Source: Acidobacteriota bacterium (lineage in GTDB: Bacteria; Acidobacteriota; HRBIN11). Taken from it: a stretch of 8,779 nt of DNA. Position numbers and translations under genes: made by a program. The notes under the pieces are model-generated. The model saw only the letters and a program-made list of their open reading frames with translations. It searched no databases and had not been told where the DNA came from. This document shows positions 1 to 6,502 of this stretch, in pieces. Numbering within the stretch: the stretch's first letter is position 1; each line of letters begins with the position of its first letter. Location: NCBI GenBank assembly GCA_030550225.1, contig JAUQPV010000093.1, forward strand, positions 1 through 8,779. Reading direction: 5' to 3'.

Positions 1-663
1 GTTCATCTAACGCCGGCCCGGCGGCTGTCGGGCGACTACTACGACTTTCTGGTCGGGTCCGACGCTCTGGGCGTGGTCGTCGCCGACGTGGCCGGGAAGG
101 GCCTGCCGGCGAGTCTCCTGGTGGCGCATCTCCACGCCTTACTCCACTTTGCCCACGAGGCCCTCAACCGCCCGGACGACATCGTCCCGATGTTTCGACG
201 GATACACCGGCACCTGGTCACTTATACGGACCCGAATCAGTACGTGACCCTCTTCTACGTCCTGTGCCCCGACGGGGCCGACCGGGTCGTGTACCTGGGG
301 GCTGGTCACCCGCCAGCCCTATACGTCGCCGGAGACCGGGTCCTGTGGCTGGGCTCGACGGGACCCGTGTTGGGGGCCTTACCGGAGAGCGACTGGACCG
401 TCCGAGAGGTCGATTGGCCGCCGTCGGCCCTTTTGGTCTTATACACAGATGGTTTGGTGGAGGCGACCGGCCCGTCCGGCCAAGAATACGGCCGAGACCG
501 GCTGGCCCAGCGTGTCCGAGACGTGGCCGGCCGGGCCCGCACGGCTCAAGAAGTCCTGACCGGTATCTTAGCCGACCTGCAAGCCTGGCAAGGCGGTCCA
601 GAACTGGCCGACGACGCCCTCCTCGTCGTCCTCCGCCGCCCGGAGGCCGGGGGACAGCGATAG
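1..663 (+). CDS. SpoIIE-domain (PP2C-type) serine/threonine phosphatase, 5' truncated
   Basis: The reading frame is open from base 1 to TAG at 661-663, giving 220 residues of a protein that starts before the window. It is the C-terminal catalytic domain of the SpoIIE/RsbU class, metal-dependent phosphatases that remove phosphate from anti-sigma-factor antagonists or similar partners in partner-switching signalling. Visible motifs, numbered from the first codon: GDYYDF at 11-16 and ADVAGKG at 28-34 (metal-binding aspartates), GHPPALY at 102-108, LYTDGLVEA around 147-155, and a terminal DDALLVVLR at 204-212 with the last metal aspartates. All core motifs are present, so the domain looks active. 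Sensor domains (PAS, GAF, response regulator or HAMP) usually lie N-terminal and would be outside the window. No partner anti-sigma or STAS gene follows; the next gene has its own promoter. Family assignment is firm, the target is unknown. Confidence 0.9.
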   Translation, partial: VHLTPARRLSGDYYDFLVGSDALGVVVADVAGKGLPASLLVAHLHALLHFAHEALNRPDDIVPMFRRIHRHLVTYTDPNQYVTLFYVLCPDGADRVVYLGAGHPPALYVAGDRVLWLGSTGPVLGALPESDWTVREVDWPPSALLVLYTDGLVEATGPSGQEYGRDRLAQRVRDVAGRARTAQEVLTGILADLQAWQGGPELADDALLVVLRRPEAGGQR

Positions 664-684
664 GAAGAGGGGTGTGGCGGAAGG

Positions 685-713
685 TTGTGAAATCCATGGG
701 TGGCCCTTATAAT
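685..713 (+). promoter_or_regulatory. sigma70-type promoter for the HTH/MazF module
   Basis: TTGTGA at 685-690 and a perfect TATAAT at 708-713 are separated by exactly 17 bp. Transcription would start near 720, giving a leader of only about 15 nt before the ATG at 735. The likely ribosome site is the GGGGA at 725-729. The position just after the phosphatase stop codon makes the downstream pair a separate transcription unit. Confidence 0.65.
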
Positions 714-734
714 GGAGGCGGCGTGGGGATAAAC

Positions 735-959
735 ATGGCCCTCATTACGATTCAAGAAGCCGCAGAACGGTTGGGAATTTCGCTGGAAACGGTCGAGACT
801 TGGGTCCAGATGGGCCTCTTACGAGTTACGTTGAAGACGCCTTCGGTCCCTGAAGGAGCCTTGGGAATCTTGGTCGAGGAGGACGAGCTTCAGCGAGTCG
901 CTGAAAGTATGGGTTGGTTCATCTTGGCCGCTGAAAGATGGGATGATGATGGGGCATAG
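735..959 (+). CDS. small HTH (excisionase/MerR-like) protein, putative antitoxin
   Basis: This is a 74-aa protein. The ATG at 735 was chosen because it follows the promoter at 685-713 and begins exactly where the HTH fold begins; the open frame extends far upstream only as a shadow of the phosphatase gene. Residues 5-30 (TIQEAAERLGISLETVETWV and on to MGLL) fit the helix-turn-helix of the excisionase/MerR-type HTH_17 group: an alanine-rich first helix, a G-I-S turn and a recognition helix. A short acidic tail ends in WDDDGA. The stop codon lies 2 nt before the start of a MazF-like toxin, so the two are almost certainly co-translated. By position it is the presumed antitoxin and autorepressor, which is inference: the usual MazF partners are AbrB-fold MazE or ribbon-helix-helix proteins. 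Base composition looks less GC-rich than the flanking genes, which may mean recent acquisition. Confidence 0.7.
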   Translation: MALITIQEAAERLGISLETVETWVQMGLLRVTLKTPSVPEGALGILVEEDELQRVAESMGWFILAAERWDDDGA

Positions 960-961
960 GA

Positions 962-1315
962 ATGACAATCCGGCATTCCTATCAGAGGGGGGATGTAATC
1001 TTGATCCGCTTTCCCTTCAGTGACGCTTCGGGGGCCAAAGAGCGGCCGGCTGTCGTCCTGAGCTCCGCGACTTACCATGACGATTGGGACGAGATCTTAG
1101 TTATGGCCTTAACGTCCCGACCGCCCAAGACAGTCCGTCCTACGGACTACCAGCTTCAAGACTGGAGCTCGGCAGGACTGCAATCTCCGTCCTGGGTGCG
1201 TTGTCATTTGGCCACGGTCCATCGCAACCTCGTCATCCGTAAGGTGGGGAGCCTCTCTGTTCGGGACCTTCAGGGTGTCGAGCGAAGTTTACGGATCGCT
1301 TTGGCTCTTCCATAG
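962..1315 (+). CDS. MazF/PemK-family endoribonuclease toxin
   Basis: This 117-aa protein has the usual length for MazF/PemK toxins, sequence-specific mRNA interferases that arrest growth when their antitoxin is lost. The family signature is clear: QRGDVILIRFPFSD at 8-21 (first beta hairpin), KERPAVVLS at 26-34 and LVMALTSR at 46-53. Arg28 and Thr51 keep the 23-residue spacing of the catalytic Arg/Thr pair known in Bacillus subtilis MazF, so it should be active. The C-terminal part (SWVRCHLATVHRNLVIRKVGSLS) matches the family's later strands and dimer surface. The ATG at 962 lies 2 nt after the upstream HTH gene's stop, with a GGGG at 951-954 as ribosome site. It could instead be a stand-alone MazF-like nuclease, but the tight coupling favours a toxin-antitoxin pair. 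Confidence 0.85.
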   Translation: MTIRHSYQRGDVILIRFPFSDASGAKERPAVVLSSATYHDDWDEILVMALTSRPPKTVRPTDYQLQDWSSAGLQSPSWVRCHLATVHRNLVIRKVGSLSVRDLQGVERSLRIALALP

Positions 1316-1373
1316 CCATGGCCGTGGCCCGCAGTGGGGCGCTGGATAGAACGATAGGGGCGACAGGCCGCAT

Positions 1374-1379
1374 TATAAT
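1374..1379 (+). promoter_or_regulatory. possible -10 box for the EF-G-like gene
   Basis: A perfect TATAAT lies 53 nt before the start at 1433, in the gap after the toxin gene. No convincing -35 hexamer is visible 16-18 bp upstream, so this is a weak call based on one hexamer in GC-rich sequence. The leader after it contains a small GGGG-TAAG-CCCC hairpin at 1403-1414 and ends in a strong GGAGG ribosome site at 1422-1426. Confidence 0.35.
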
Positions 1380-1432
1380 GATGAAGGAAGCAAGCGACCT
1401 CAGGGGTAAGCCCCAACCCACGGAGGCAGGCC

Positions 1433-3529
1433 ATGAGTGGGTACACGACCGACCGTATCCGCAACGTCGCCGTCGTCGGTCATGGGGCGACGGGGAAGAC
1501 CTCCGTCGTGAGCTGTCTCCTGTATACGGCTGGGGCGACCGAACGCCTTGGACGCGTCGATGAGGGTCATGCCGTGACGGACTTTACGGACGAGGAGATC
1601 GAGCATCGCCGGAGCTTCTACACGGCCCTGGCCCATCTGGAATGGAAGAAGACGAAGGTCAACCTCCTGGACACGCCGGGCTACGGTCCCTTCATCTTTG
1701 AGGCCAAGGGCGCCCTCCATGTCGCCGACGCCGCCCTCATCGTCGTGGACGCCACCGTCGGCCCCGAAGTCATCACCGAGAAAGTCTGGGAGTTCGCCCG
1801 GAGCTTCAGCGTCCCCCGGGCCCTCGTTTTGAACAAGATGGACCGGGAACGGGCGGACTTCGTACGGGCCCTGGAAGGGACCCAAAAGGTCTTCGGCCGG
1901 GAGGTCATGCCTGTCCAAGTTCCCATCGGACAAGAGGCCGACTTTCGCGGCGTGGTCGACCTCATCACCCGGACGGCCCACGTCTATGAGCCTCGTGGGC
2001 CGGGCCGTCCGCAGGCCCGTCCGGTCCCGGACGAGCTCCAAGAGACCGTCGACTCGTGGCGGGAAAAACTCATCGAGCTCGTCGCCGAGAACGACGAAGC
2101 GTTGATGAATCAGTACTTCGAGACGGGCGACCTGAATCCGGAGGACTTCCTCCGGGGCCTCCGGACGGCTTTTGCCCAGGGCGTGATCGCCCCCGTCTTT
2201 TGCGTCTCGGCGGAACTCAATGTCGGCTTGGCGGACCTGCTGGACGCCATCGTCGCATGGTTTCCCGACCCCTCTCAGCGGGGCGCCGTCGAGGCCCTCG
2301 ACGCCGATAGTCGGACGGTCTCCGTGGCCGTGCGACCCTCCGACCCAGCCGCCCTTTTCGTCTTCAAGACGATTTCAGACCCCTACATGGGGCGCATCAA
2401 CGTGGCGAAGGTATACGCGGGCACGCTCCGGCCCGACACGGCCCTGGTCAACACGGTCCGGGGCCATGAGGAGAAAATCGGCGCCCTCCAAGTCATGATG
2501 GGCAAGCAGTTGAAGACCGTCCCGGAGCTCTACGCGGGAGACTTCGTTGCCTTGACGAAACTGAAGGACACCCGGACGGGCGACACCTTGTGCGACCCGG
2601 CTCGACGGATTCGCTTTCGGCCTGTCGACTATGGCAAGCCGACGGTCTTCTACGCCGTGTCGCCCAAGGGGAAGGCCGACGAGGACAAGCTCAGTGCCGC
2701 CCTCCAACGGCTTCAAGACGAAGACCCGATGCTCCATATCGAGCGGGACCCCCAAACGAAGGAGCTTATCATCAGCGGTTCGGGCCAACTCCATATCCAG
2801 GTCGCCATCGAGCGGCTCAAGCGGAAGTTCGGCGTCGAGGTCGAGCTCCGCCAACCCAAGATTCCCTATCGGGAGACGATCAAGGGGACGGCCGAGGCCG
2901 AGGGCCGCTACGTCAAGCAGTCCGGCGGTCGGGGCCAGTATGGCGTTTGCTTTATCCGGATCGAGCCCCTGCCGCGGGGCGCCGACTTTGAGTTCCAGGA
3001 GACGATCTTCGGGGGGGCGATCCCGAAGCAGTACATCCCGGCCGTCGAAAAGGGCATCCAGGAAGCCCGTCAGCACGGCGTCCTGGCCGGCTATCCCGTC
3101 GTCGACTTTAAGGTCACGCTGTTTGACGGTAAGTATCACGAGGTCGACTCGTCCGACTTAGCTTTTAAGATCGCCGGCTCCATCGCCTTCAAGCACGCTA
3201 TGGAGAAGGCGAACCCCGTCCTCCTGGAGCCCATCATGAAGGTATCTGTGTACACCCCCGAAGAGCACCTGGGCGACGTCATGGGCGACCTCAACGGCCG
3301 GCGGGCTCGCATCCTGGGCATCGACCGGGCCGGCTCCATGCAGGTCGTTCAGGCTTACGTCCCGATGGCCGAGCTCATCAACTATGCGGCGGCCGTCACG
3401 TCCCTGACGGGCGGGCGGGGCTACTTTGAGATGGAGTTTTCCCATTACGATGAGGTCCCGCCGCACATCGCCCAGCGGGTCATCGAGGAAGCCCGGCGGC
3501 AACAGCAGGCGGCCGGGGAATCCGCATAA
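1433..3529 (+). CDS. fusA: elongation factor G-like translational GTPase (EF-G2 class)
   Basis: A complete 698-aa ribosomal translocase homologue, the normal EF-G length. Start: GGAGG at 1422-1426, 6 nt before the ATG. GTPase motifs: P-loop GHGATGKT at 16-23 (canonical EF-G has GHIDAGKT), G3 DTPGY at 80-84, G4 NKMD at 134-137, and CVSA further on as G5. The switch I RGITI motif is absent and replaced by EEIEHRRSFYTAL. The catalytic histidine of DTPGH is tyrosine (Tyr84). Both changes occur in the EF-G2/EF-G-like branch. Domain II (FVFKTISDPYMGRINVAKVY), domain III (EDPMLHIERDPQTKELIISG), domain IV tip loops (KQSGGRGQYG and KYHEVDSSDLAFKIAGS) and domain V (TSLTGGRGYFEMEFSHY) are all intact, so ribosome binding and translocation surfaces look preserved. 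It may work in translocation, recycling or stress-related translation; the main fusA may lie elsewhere, so the symbol is nominal. It is a single gene, without rpsL, rpsG or tuf neighbours. Confidence 0.9.
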   Translation: MSGYTTDRIRNVAVVGHGATGKTSVVSCLLYTAGATERLGRVDEGHAVTDFTDEEIEHRRSFYTALAHLEWKKTKVNLLDTPGYGPFIFEAKGALHVADAALIVVDATVGPEVITEKVWEFARSFSVPRALVLNKMDRERADFVRALEGTQKVFGREVMPVQVPIGQEADFRGVVDLITRTAHVYEPRGPGRPQARPVPDELQETVDSWREKLIELVAENDEALMNQYFETGDLNPEDFLRGLRTAFAQGVIAPVFCVSAELNVGLADLLDAIVAWFPDPSQRGAVEALDADSRTVSVAVRPSDPAALFVFKTISDPYMGRINVAKVYAGTLRPDTALVNTVRGHEEKIGALQVMMGKQLKTVPELYAGDFVALTKLKDTRTGDTLCDPARRIRFRPVDYGKPTVFYAVSPKGKADEDKLSAALQRLQDEDPMLHIERDPQTKELIISGSGQLHIQVAIERLKRKFGVEVELRQPKIPYRETIKGTAEAEGRYVKQSGGRGQYGVCFIRIEPLPRGADFEFQETIFGGAIPKQYIPAVEKGIQEARQHGVLAGYPVVDFKVTLFDGKYHEVDSSDLAFKIAGSIAFKHAMEKANPVLLEPIMKVSVYTPEEHLGDVMGDLNGRRARILGIDRAGSMQVVQAYVPMAELINYAAAVTSLTGGRGYFEMEFSHYDEVPPHIAQRVIEEARRQQQAAGESA

Positions 3530-3537
3530 CTGGACTG

Positions 3538-3565
3538 CGGATTGTGAATTGCGGATTGCGGATTG
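3538..3565 (+). repeat. heptamer tandem array (CGGATTG x4)
   Basis: Four 7-bp units in register: CGGATTG, TGAATTG, CGGATTG, CGGATTG. The array starts 8 nt after the stop codon of the EF-G-like gene. The 7-bp period and intergenic setting resemble the STRR heptanucleotide repeats known from cyanobacteria; that is an analogy, not an identification. Confidence 0.8.
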
Positions 3566-3617
3566 GGGGAGGAGGCTCCGATGTCCCGTCGCGATTTCAT
3601 CTGGAGATAGGCGATAG

Positions 3618-3639
3618 GGGCCGGCGGGGACGTCGGCCC
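3618..3639. other. small GC-rich hairpin in the 3530-3960 gap
   Basis: GGGCCG at 3618-3623 and CGGCCC at 3634-3639 form a perfect 6-bp stem around a 10-nt loop. No T-run follows on the plus strand, so it is not a classical intrinsic terminator, though it could stabilise the 3' end of the EF-G-like mRNA. Confidence 0.4.
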
Positions 3640-3659
3640 GACCCATAAACCAGAGGCCT

Positions 3660-3716
3660 GTACCTCCTCCTTATCAGAGCCGTTCGGTTCGTGAAGGTGG
3701 CGTCAGGTCGGCTTTT
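3660..3716 (-). repeat. structured intergenic element, copy A (minus orientation)
   Basis: Read on the minus strand from 3716, this runs AAAAGCCG, then ACGCCACCTTCACGAACC, then GAACGGCTCTGATAAGGAGG. It matches copy C (8703-8755) at most positions with one gap, and copy B (3892-3940) in its second half. AGCCG at 3678-3682 pairs with CGGCT at 3709-3713. In copy C the outer A-T pair is G-C, a compensatory change. Read on the plus strand the stem is followed by TTTT (3713-3716), so it could act as a weak terminator for the EF-G-like gene about 150 nt upstream; the 26-nt loop makes that doubtful. No gene follows it on the minus strand. Confidence 0.65.
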
Positions 3717-3737
3717 CCCACTGCCCGGGAAGCACGA

Positions 3738-3870
3738 TTTTTCAAATATCTGGCAGATGGGCAGGTCGGCAGATAGGCAGGTAGAGTCCTGGATGGGCAA
3801 GGAGCGGCCCCAGGGCTTTTTCAACGATCTGCCCATCTGCCCAACTGCCTATCTGCCGAAGCTTGAAAAA
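3738..3870. repeat. inverted pair of GGCA-octamer arrays
   Basis: The left arm holds TTTTTCAA (3738-3745) and then four 8-bp units at 3752-3783: GGCAGATG, GGCAGGTC, GGCAGATA, GGCAGGTA. The right arm is the reverse: TCTGCCCA, TCTGCCCA, ACTGCCTA, TCTGCCGA at 3828-3859, then TTGAAAAA at 3863-3870. Together they form a long imperfect stem of about 45 nt per arm around a loop of about 45 nt. The pair sits between the oppositely oriented element copies A and B. Confidence 0.8.
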
Positions 3871-3891
3871 CCGTCCTCTTCGAAGGGTCCG

Positions 3892-3940
3892 AAAAGCCGA
3901 ATCCATCCGGATTCTCGCAGGCCGAACGGCCCTGTTAACA
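3892..3940 (+). repeat. structured intergenic element, copy B (plus orientation), before thiolase-like gene 1
   Basis: AAAAGCCG at 3892-3899, ATTCTC at 3911-3916 and CCGAACGGCCCTG at 3922-3934 followed by TTAA align without gaps to copy C at 8703-8750. Within the copy, GATTCTCG (3910-3917) and CGAGAATC (3942-3949) form a perfect 8-bp inverted repeat enclosing the GGCC-GAAC-GGCC hairpin. CCCTG at 3930-3934 can pair with CAGGG at 3949-3953, which overlaps the ribosome site AGGGGG (3950-3955) of the gene starting at 3961. The two structures share bases and exclude each other, as in a translational switch. That function is inference. Confidence 0.6.
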
Positions 3941-3960
3941 CCGAGAATCAGGGGGCTCCG

Positions 3961-5127
3961 ATGAGGCGCTTAAACACGGAAGTGGCCATCGTCGGCGCGG
4001 GCTGGAGCGGCTTTCGTTCGATCTCGCCGGACCTTTCCTTCCGGGAGATGATGTTCGAGGCCGCCACGAAGGCTTACACCGATGCCGGCATCGATCCCCG
4101 GCGGGACTTAGACGGCCTGGTCACGGCCGAAGAAGATTTCCACGAGGGGATCGCTATCAGCGACGAGTATGTCCCCGACCAGATGGGGGCCGTCCTGCGG
4201 TCCGTCCATACGATCGCCGGCGACGGCCTCCAGGCCCTGGCGGCCGGGGTCATGCAGATCGCCGCCGGGGCGGCCCGTATCGTGGCCGTCGAATCCCACA
4301 GCAAGGCGAGTAACGTATTGAACCTGGATCAAATCACGGCCCTCGCCATGGACCCCGTCTTTCAGCGGCCCCTGGAGGTCCATCCGGTCTTCATCGCCGG
4401 CCTGGAGCTTCGCCGGTACCTGGAGGTCACCCGCACGCCCATCGAGCACGTCGCCCGTGTCGTCGTGAAAAACCGCCGGAATGCTCTCCGGAACCCCCGG
4501 GCCGCCTTCCCGGCGGACCTCTCGCTGGAGGACGTGCTCGATAGCGAACCCCTGGCGGAGCCCCTCACGCGGGCGATGGCGGCCGCGCCGGCCGACGGGT
4601 GCGTCGTCTTCGTCCTGGCCCGGGGCGACGTCGCCCGGACGCTGACCGACCGGCCCGTCTGGATTCGGGGCCTCGGATGGGCCACGGACTCCTATACGCT
4701 GGAGAACCGGGACTGGGAGGGGGCCCGCTACCTCCGACAGGCGGCCGAACGGGCCTACCGGCAGGCCGGAATCCGGTCCCCCCGGCGGGCCTTTGACCTC
4801 GTCGAGGTCGACGACACGTTTGCTTACAAAGAGCTCCAACATCTGGAGGCTCTGGGCCTCTGTCGGCCCGGAGAGGCCGGGTGGTGGACGGCCGAGGGGG
4901 CGACGGAGGTCGGGGGCGAGCTCCCGGTGAACCCCTCCGGGGGTTGCCTCGGAGAAGGCCACCTCCTGGACGCTTCCGGCTTGGCCCGACTTTTGGAGGC
5001 CGTGCTTCAACTCCGCGAAGAAGCCGGACCCCGCCAGGTCCCGAACGCCCGTACGGCCTTGGTCGCTTCCTGGCGGGGCTTGCCGACGACGACGGGGGCC
5101 GTGGCCGTCCTGAGCCGGGAACCTTGA
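3961..5127 (+). CDS. thiolase-fold (SCP-x-like) protein 1, no nucleophilic Cys
   Basis: A 388-aa protein, the usual size for SCP-x/lipid-transfer-type thiolases. The start at 3961 follows AGGGGG at 3950-3955 and begins with the family N-terminus (TEVAIVGAGWSGFRS); the frame is open back to 3691 but that is intergenic repeat. The thiolase fold is recognised from VAIVGAG at 8-14, the segment DGLQALAAGVMQIAAGAARIVAVESHSK (88-115), the ELHDCF-like motif written here EVDDTF (282-287) followed by YKELQHLEALG, and NPSGGCLGEGH (324-334). By eye the catalytic Cys position falls at Ala86, and the His and Cys of HDCF are Asp284 and Thr286; the C-terminal GH histidine (His334) is kept. It probably binds acyl-CoA in a complex with its paralogue and the two DUF35 proteins downstream. 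It could be an aldolase subunit like Ltp2. Classical thiolase activity is unlikely. Confidence 0.85.
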   Translation: MRRLNTEVAIVGAGWSGFRSISPDLSFREMMFEAATKAYTDAGIDPRRDLDGLVTAEEDFHEGIAISDEYVPDQMGAVLRSVHTIAGDGLQALAAGVMQIAAGAARIVAVESHSKASNVLNLDQITALAMDPVFQRPLEVHPVFIAGLELRRYLEVTRTPIEHVARVVVKNRRNALRNPRAAFPADLSLEDVLDSEPLAEPLTRAMAAAPADGCVVFVLARGDVARTLTDRPVWIRGLGWATDSYTLENRDWEGARYLRQAAERAYRQAGIRSPRRAFDLVEVDDTFAYKELQHLEALGLCRPGEAGWWTAEGATEVGGELPVNPSGGCLGEGHLLDASGLARLLEAVLQLREEAGPRQVPNARTALVASWRGLPTTTGAVAVLSREP

Positions 5128-5134
5128 TGTCGAG

Positions 5135-5182
5135 GGCAGTAAGGCAATCAGGCAATAGGGCAGTAAGGCAGTGTGGCAAGTG
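5135..5182 (+). repeat. octamer tandem array (GGCARTNA x6)
   Basis: Six 8-bp units in register: GGCAGTAA, GGCAATCA, GGCAATAG, GGCAGTAA, GGCAGTGT, GGCAAGTG. The array begins 7 nt after the stop codon of thiolase-like gene 1. A shorter array with the same consensus follows thiolase-like gene 2. Confidence 0.85.
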
Positions 5183-5184
5183 CG

Positions 5185-5255
5185 ATAGGTAGGGAGGAAG
5201 CCGGTGGCCCAGAGAACCCGGCTACGCTTCTGACTTCCCTCCCCTATAGCCGGCT
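5185..5255 (+). other. potential leader hairpins before thiolase-like gene 2
   Basis: ATAGG...GGGAGGAAG at 5185-5200 is an imperfect inverse of CTTCCCTCCCCTAT at 5234-5247. Inside it AGCCGG (5199-5204) pairs perfectly with CCGGCT (5218-5223). The palindrome AGCCGGCT at 5248-5255 repeats the same sequence and could compete for pairing. No T-run follows. It may fold in the mRNA between the two thiolase-like genes. Confidence 0.4.
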
Positions 5256-5293
5256 GAACCATCTTACTGCTTCTGGGTCGGGAGGTAGGCGCG

Positions 5294-6460
5294 ATGGCTG
5301 GACGACGCGTAGCAATCGTCGGTGCCGGGATGACCAAGTTCGTCCGCCGGGCCCTGGAGACGGGCCCCGAGCTGGCCTGGGAAGCCGCCAGCAAGGCGCT
5401 CGAATCCTGCGAGATGACACTCGACCAGGTCGACGCCGTAGTCTTGGGCTCGGCACCTGACGCCTTCGACGGGGTCCACATGAAGGTCGAGTACTTGAGT
5501 CCCGGCGCCGGTGCGTGGGGCAAGCCCACGATTCGGGGCTACGTGGGCGGCGGGACGGGCGTCTTCGCGGCCATCCAGGGCTGGTACCACATCGCCAGCG
5601 GGATGTTCGATACGGCCCTGGTCGTCTGCGAGGAGAAGATGTCCTCCTGTCATCCCCATCCCCAGGCCGCCTTCAACTATATCTTTGACCATACGACCGA
5701 GCGTCCCCTGGGTCCGAACCTCCTGTGGATTTTCGCCCTGGAGATGAACGCTTACATGACCAAATACGGCTTGACCAAGCGGGACATCGCCCTGGTGGCC
5801 GTCAAGAACAAGCGGAACGCCGCCGCTCATCCGGCGGCTCAGTTGGGCGACCCGAACATCACCGTCGAGGACGTCCTGAACTCGGAAGTCCTGGCCTGGC
5901 CGGTCCAGCGCTTGGACGTCTCGCCGGTCACCGACGGGGCCGTCGCCGTCGTGATGGCCGCCGACCACGTAGCCCGGCGGGTGACGAACAGGCCCGTCTG
6001 GGTCGAGGGGGTCGGCTGGTCTCTGGACACGCAGTACTGGACGAATCGGGACCTCTCGTACCCGACGTATGTCGAGGAGGCCGCCCGTAAGGCGTACGCC
6101 ATGGCCGGCATCCGGGAGCCCCGCAAGGAAATCCACATCGTCGAGCCCTACGATCCCTTTGACTACAAAGAGCTTCATCATCTGGAGGGACTACTCCTGG
6201 CCGACCGGGGGAAGGCCGCCGAGTTGGTCGCCCTGGGCATCGCCAATCGGGACGGGGCCATGCCGGTGACGCCCTCGGGCGGTCTCTTGGGCGTCGGCAA
6301 CCCCATTGCCGCGGCGGGTCTCATGAAGGTGGCCGAGCTCTTCTGGCAACTCCGGGGGGAGGCCGGCCCCCGGCAGGTGCCCGGTCAACCCAAACGGGGC
6401 CTGGCCCAGGCGTGGGGCGACCTCATGCAGGTCGGGACGGTTATCATCTTGGGCATTTGA
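5294..6460 (+). CDS. thiolase-fold (SCP-x-like) protein 2, all catalytic motifs altered
   Basis: A 388-aa protein, the same length as its upstream paralogue. The start is set by GGGAGGT at 5280-5286, about 8 nt before the ATG. It begins RRVAIVGAGMTKF and carries YVGGGTGVFAAIQGWYHIAS (83-102), where the SCP-x family has NCSTG: the nucleophilic Cys is Gly86. The HDCF motif reads YDPF (286-289), so its His and Cys are Tyr and Pro. The C-terminal motif reads TPSGGLLGVGN (326-336), with Asn336 where the catalytic His would be. It therefore lacks every classical thiolase residue, yet the fold motifs are well kept, including YKELHHLEGL. It may be a structural or CoA-binding partner of protein 1, or may use a different chemistry such as aldol cleavage. 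It lies 166 nt after gene 1 and 42 nt before the first DUF35 gene, all on the same strand. Confidence 0.85.
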   Translation: MAGRRVAIVGAGMTKFVRRALETGPELAWEAASKALESCEMTLDQVDAVVLGSAPDAFDGVHMKVEYLSPGAGAWGKPTIRGYVGGGTGVFAAIQGWYHIASGMFDTALVVCEEKMSSCHPHPQAAFNYIFDHTTERPLGPNLLWIFALEMNAYMTKYGLTKRDIALVAVKNKRNAAAHPAAQLGDPNITVEDVLNSEVLAWPVQRLDVSPVTDGAVAVVMAADHVARRVTNRPVWVEGVGWSLDTQYWTNRDLSYPTYVEEAARKAYAMAGIREPRKEIHIVEPYDPFDYKELHHLEGLLLADRGKAAELVALGIANRDGAMPVTPSGGLLGVGNPIAAAGLMKVAELFWQLRGEAGPRQVPGQPKRGLAQAWGDLMQVGTVIILGI

Positions 6461-6464
6461 ATAG

Positions 6465-6488
6465 GGCCATAGGGCAGTAAGGCAATAA
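6465..6488 (+). repeat. octamer array (GGCMRTAR x3)
   Basis: Three 8-bp units: GGCCATAG, GGCAGTAA, GGCAATAA. The array begins 4 nt after the stop codon of thiolase-like gene 2 and shares its consensus with the array after gene 1. Confidence 0.75.
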
Positions 6489-6502
6489 TGAGGGGGCATG
6501 GC

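Noticed and set aside
2375..3139. Minus-strand open frame (254 codons) opposite the EF-G-like gene
   Set aside because: It is a shadow of EF-G domains II-IV, whose conservation explains the open frame.
3691..3960. Possible 90-residue N-terminal extension of thiolase-like protein 1
   Set aside because: The extension is translated intergenic repeat; the start at 3961 has a good ribosome site and matches the family N-terminus.
5135..5182. CRISPR array
   Set aside because: Units are 8 bp and contiguous with no spacers; the same holds for the other arrays. No cas gene is present.
4108..5529. Long minus-strand open frame (473 codons) opposite thiolase-like gene 1
   Set aside because: It is antisense to a clear gene, runs through the octamer array and has a low-complexity Gly/Pro/Arg composition typical of GC-rich shadow frames.
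5264..6181. Minus-strand open frame (305 codons) opposite thiolase-like gene 2
   Set aside because: Its sequence is the complement of conserved thiolase motifs, with no domain or ribosome site of its own.
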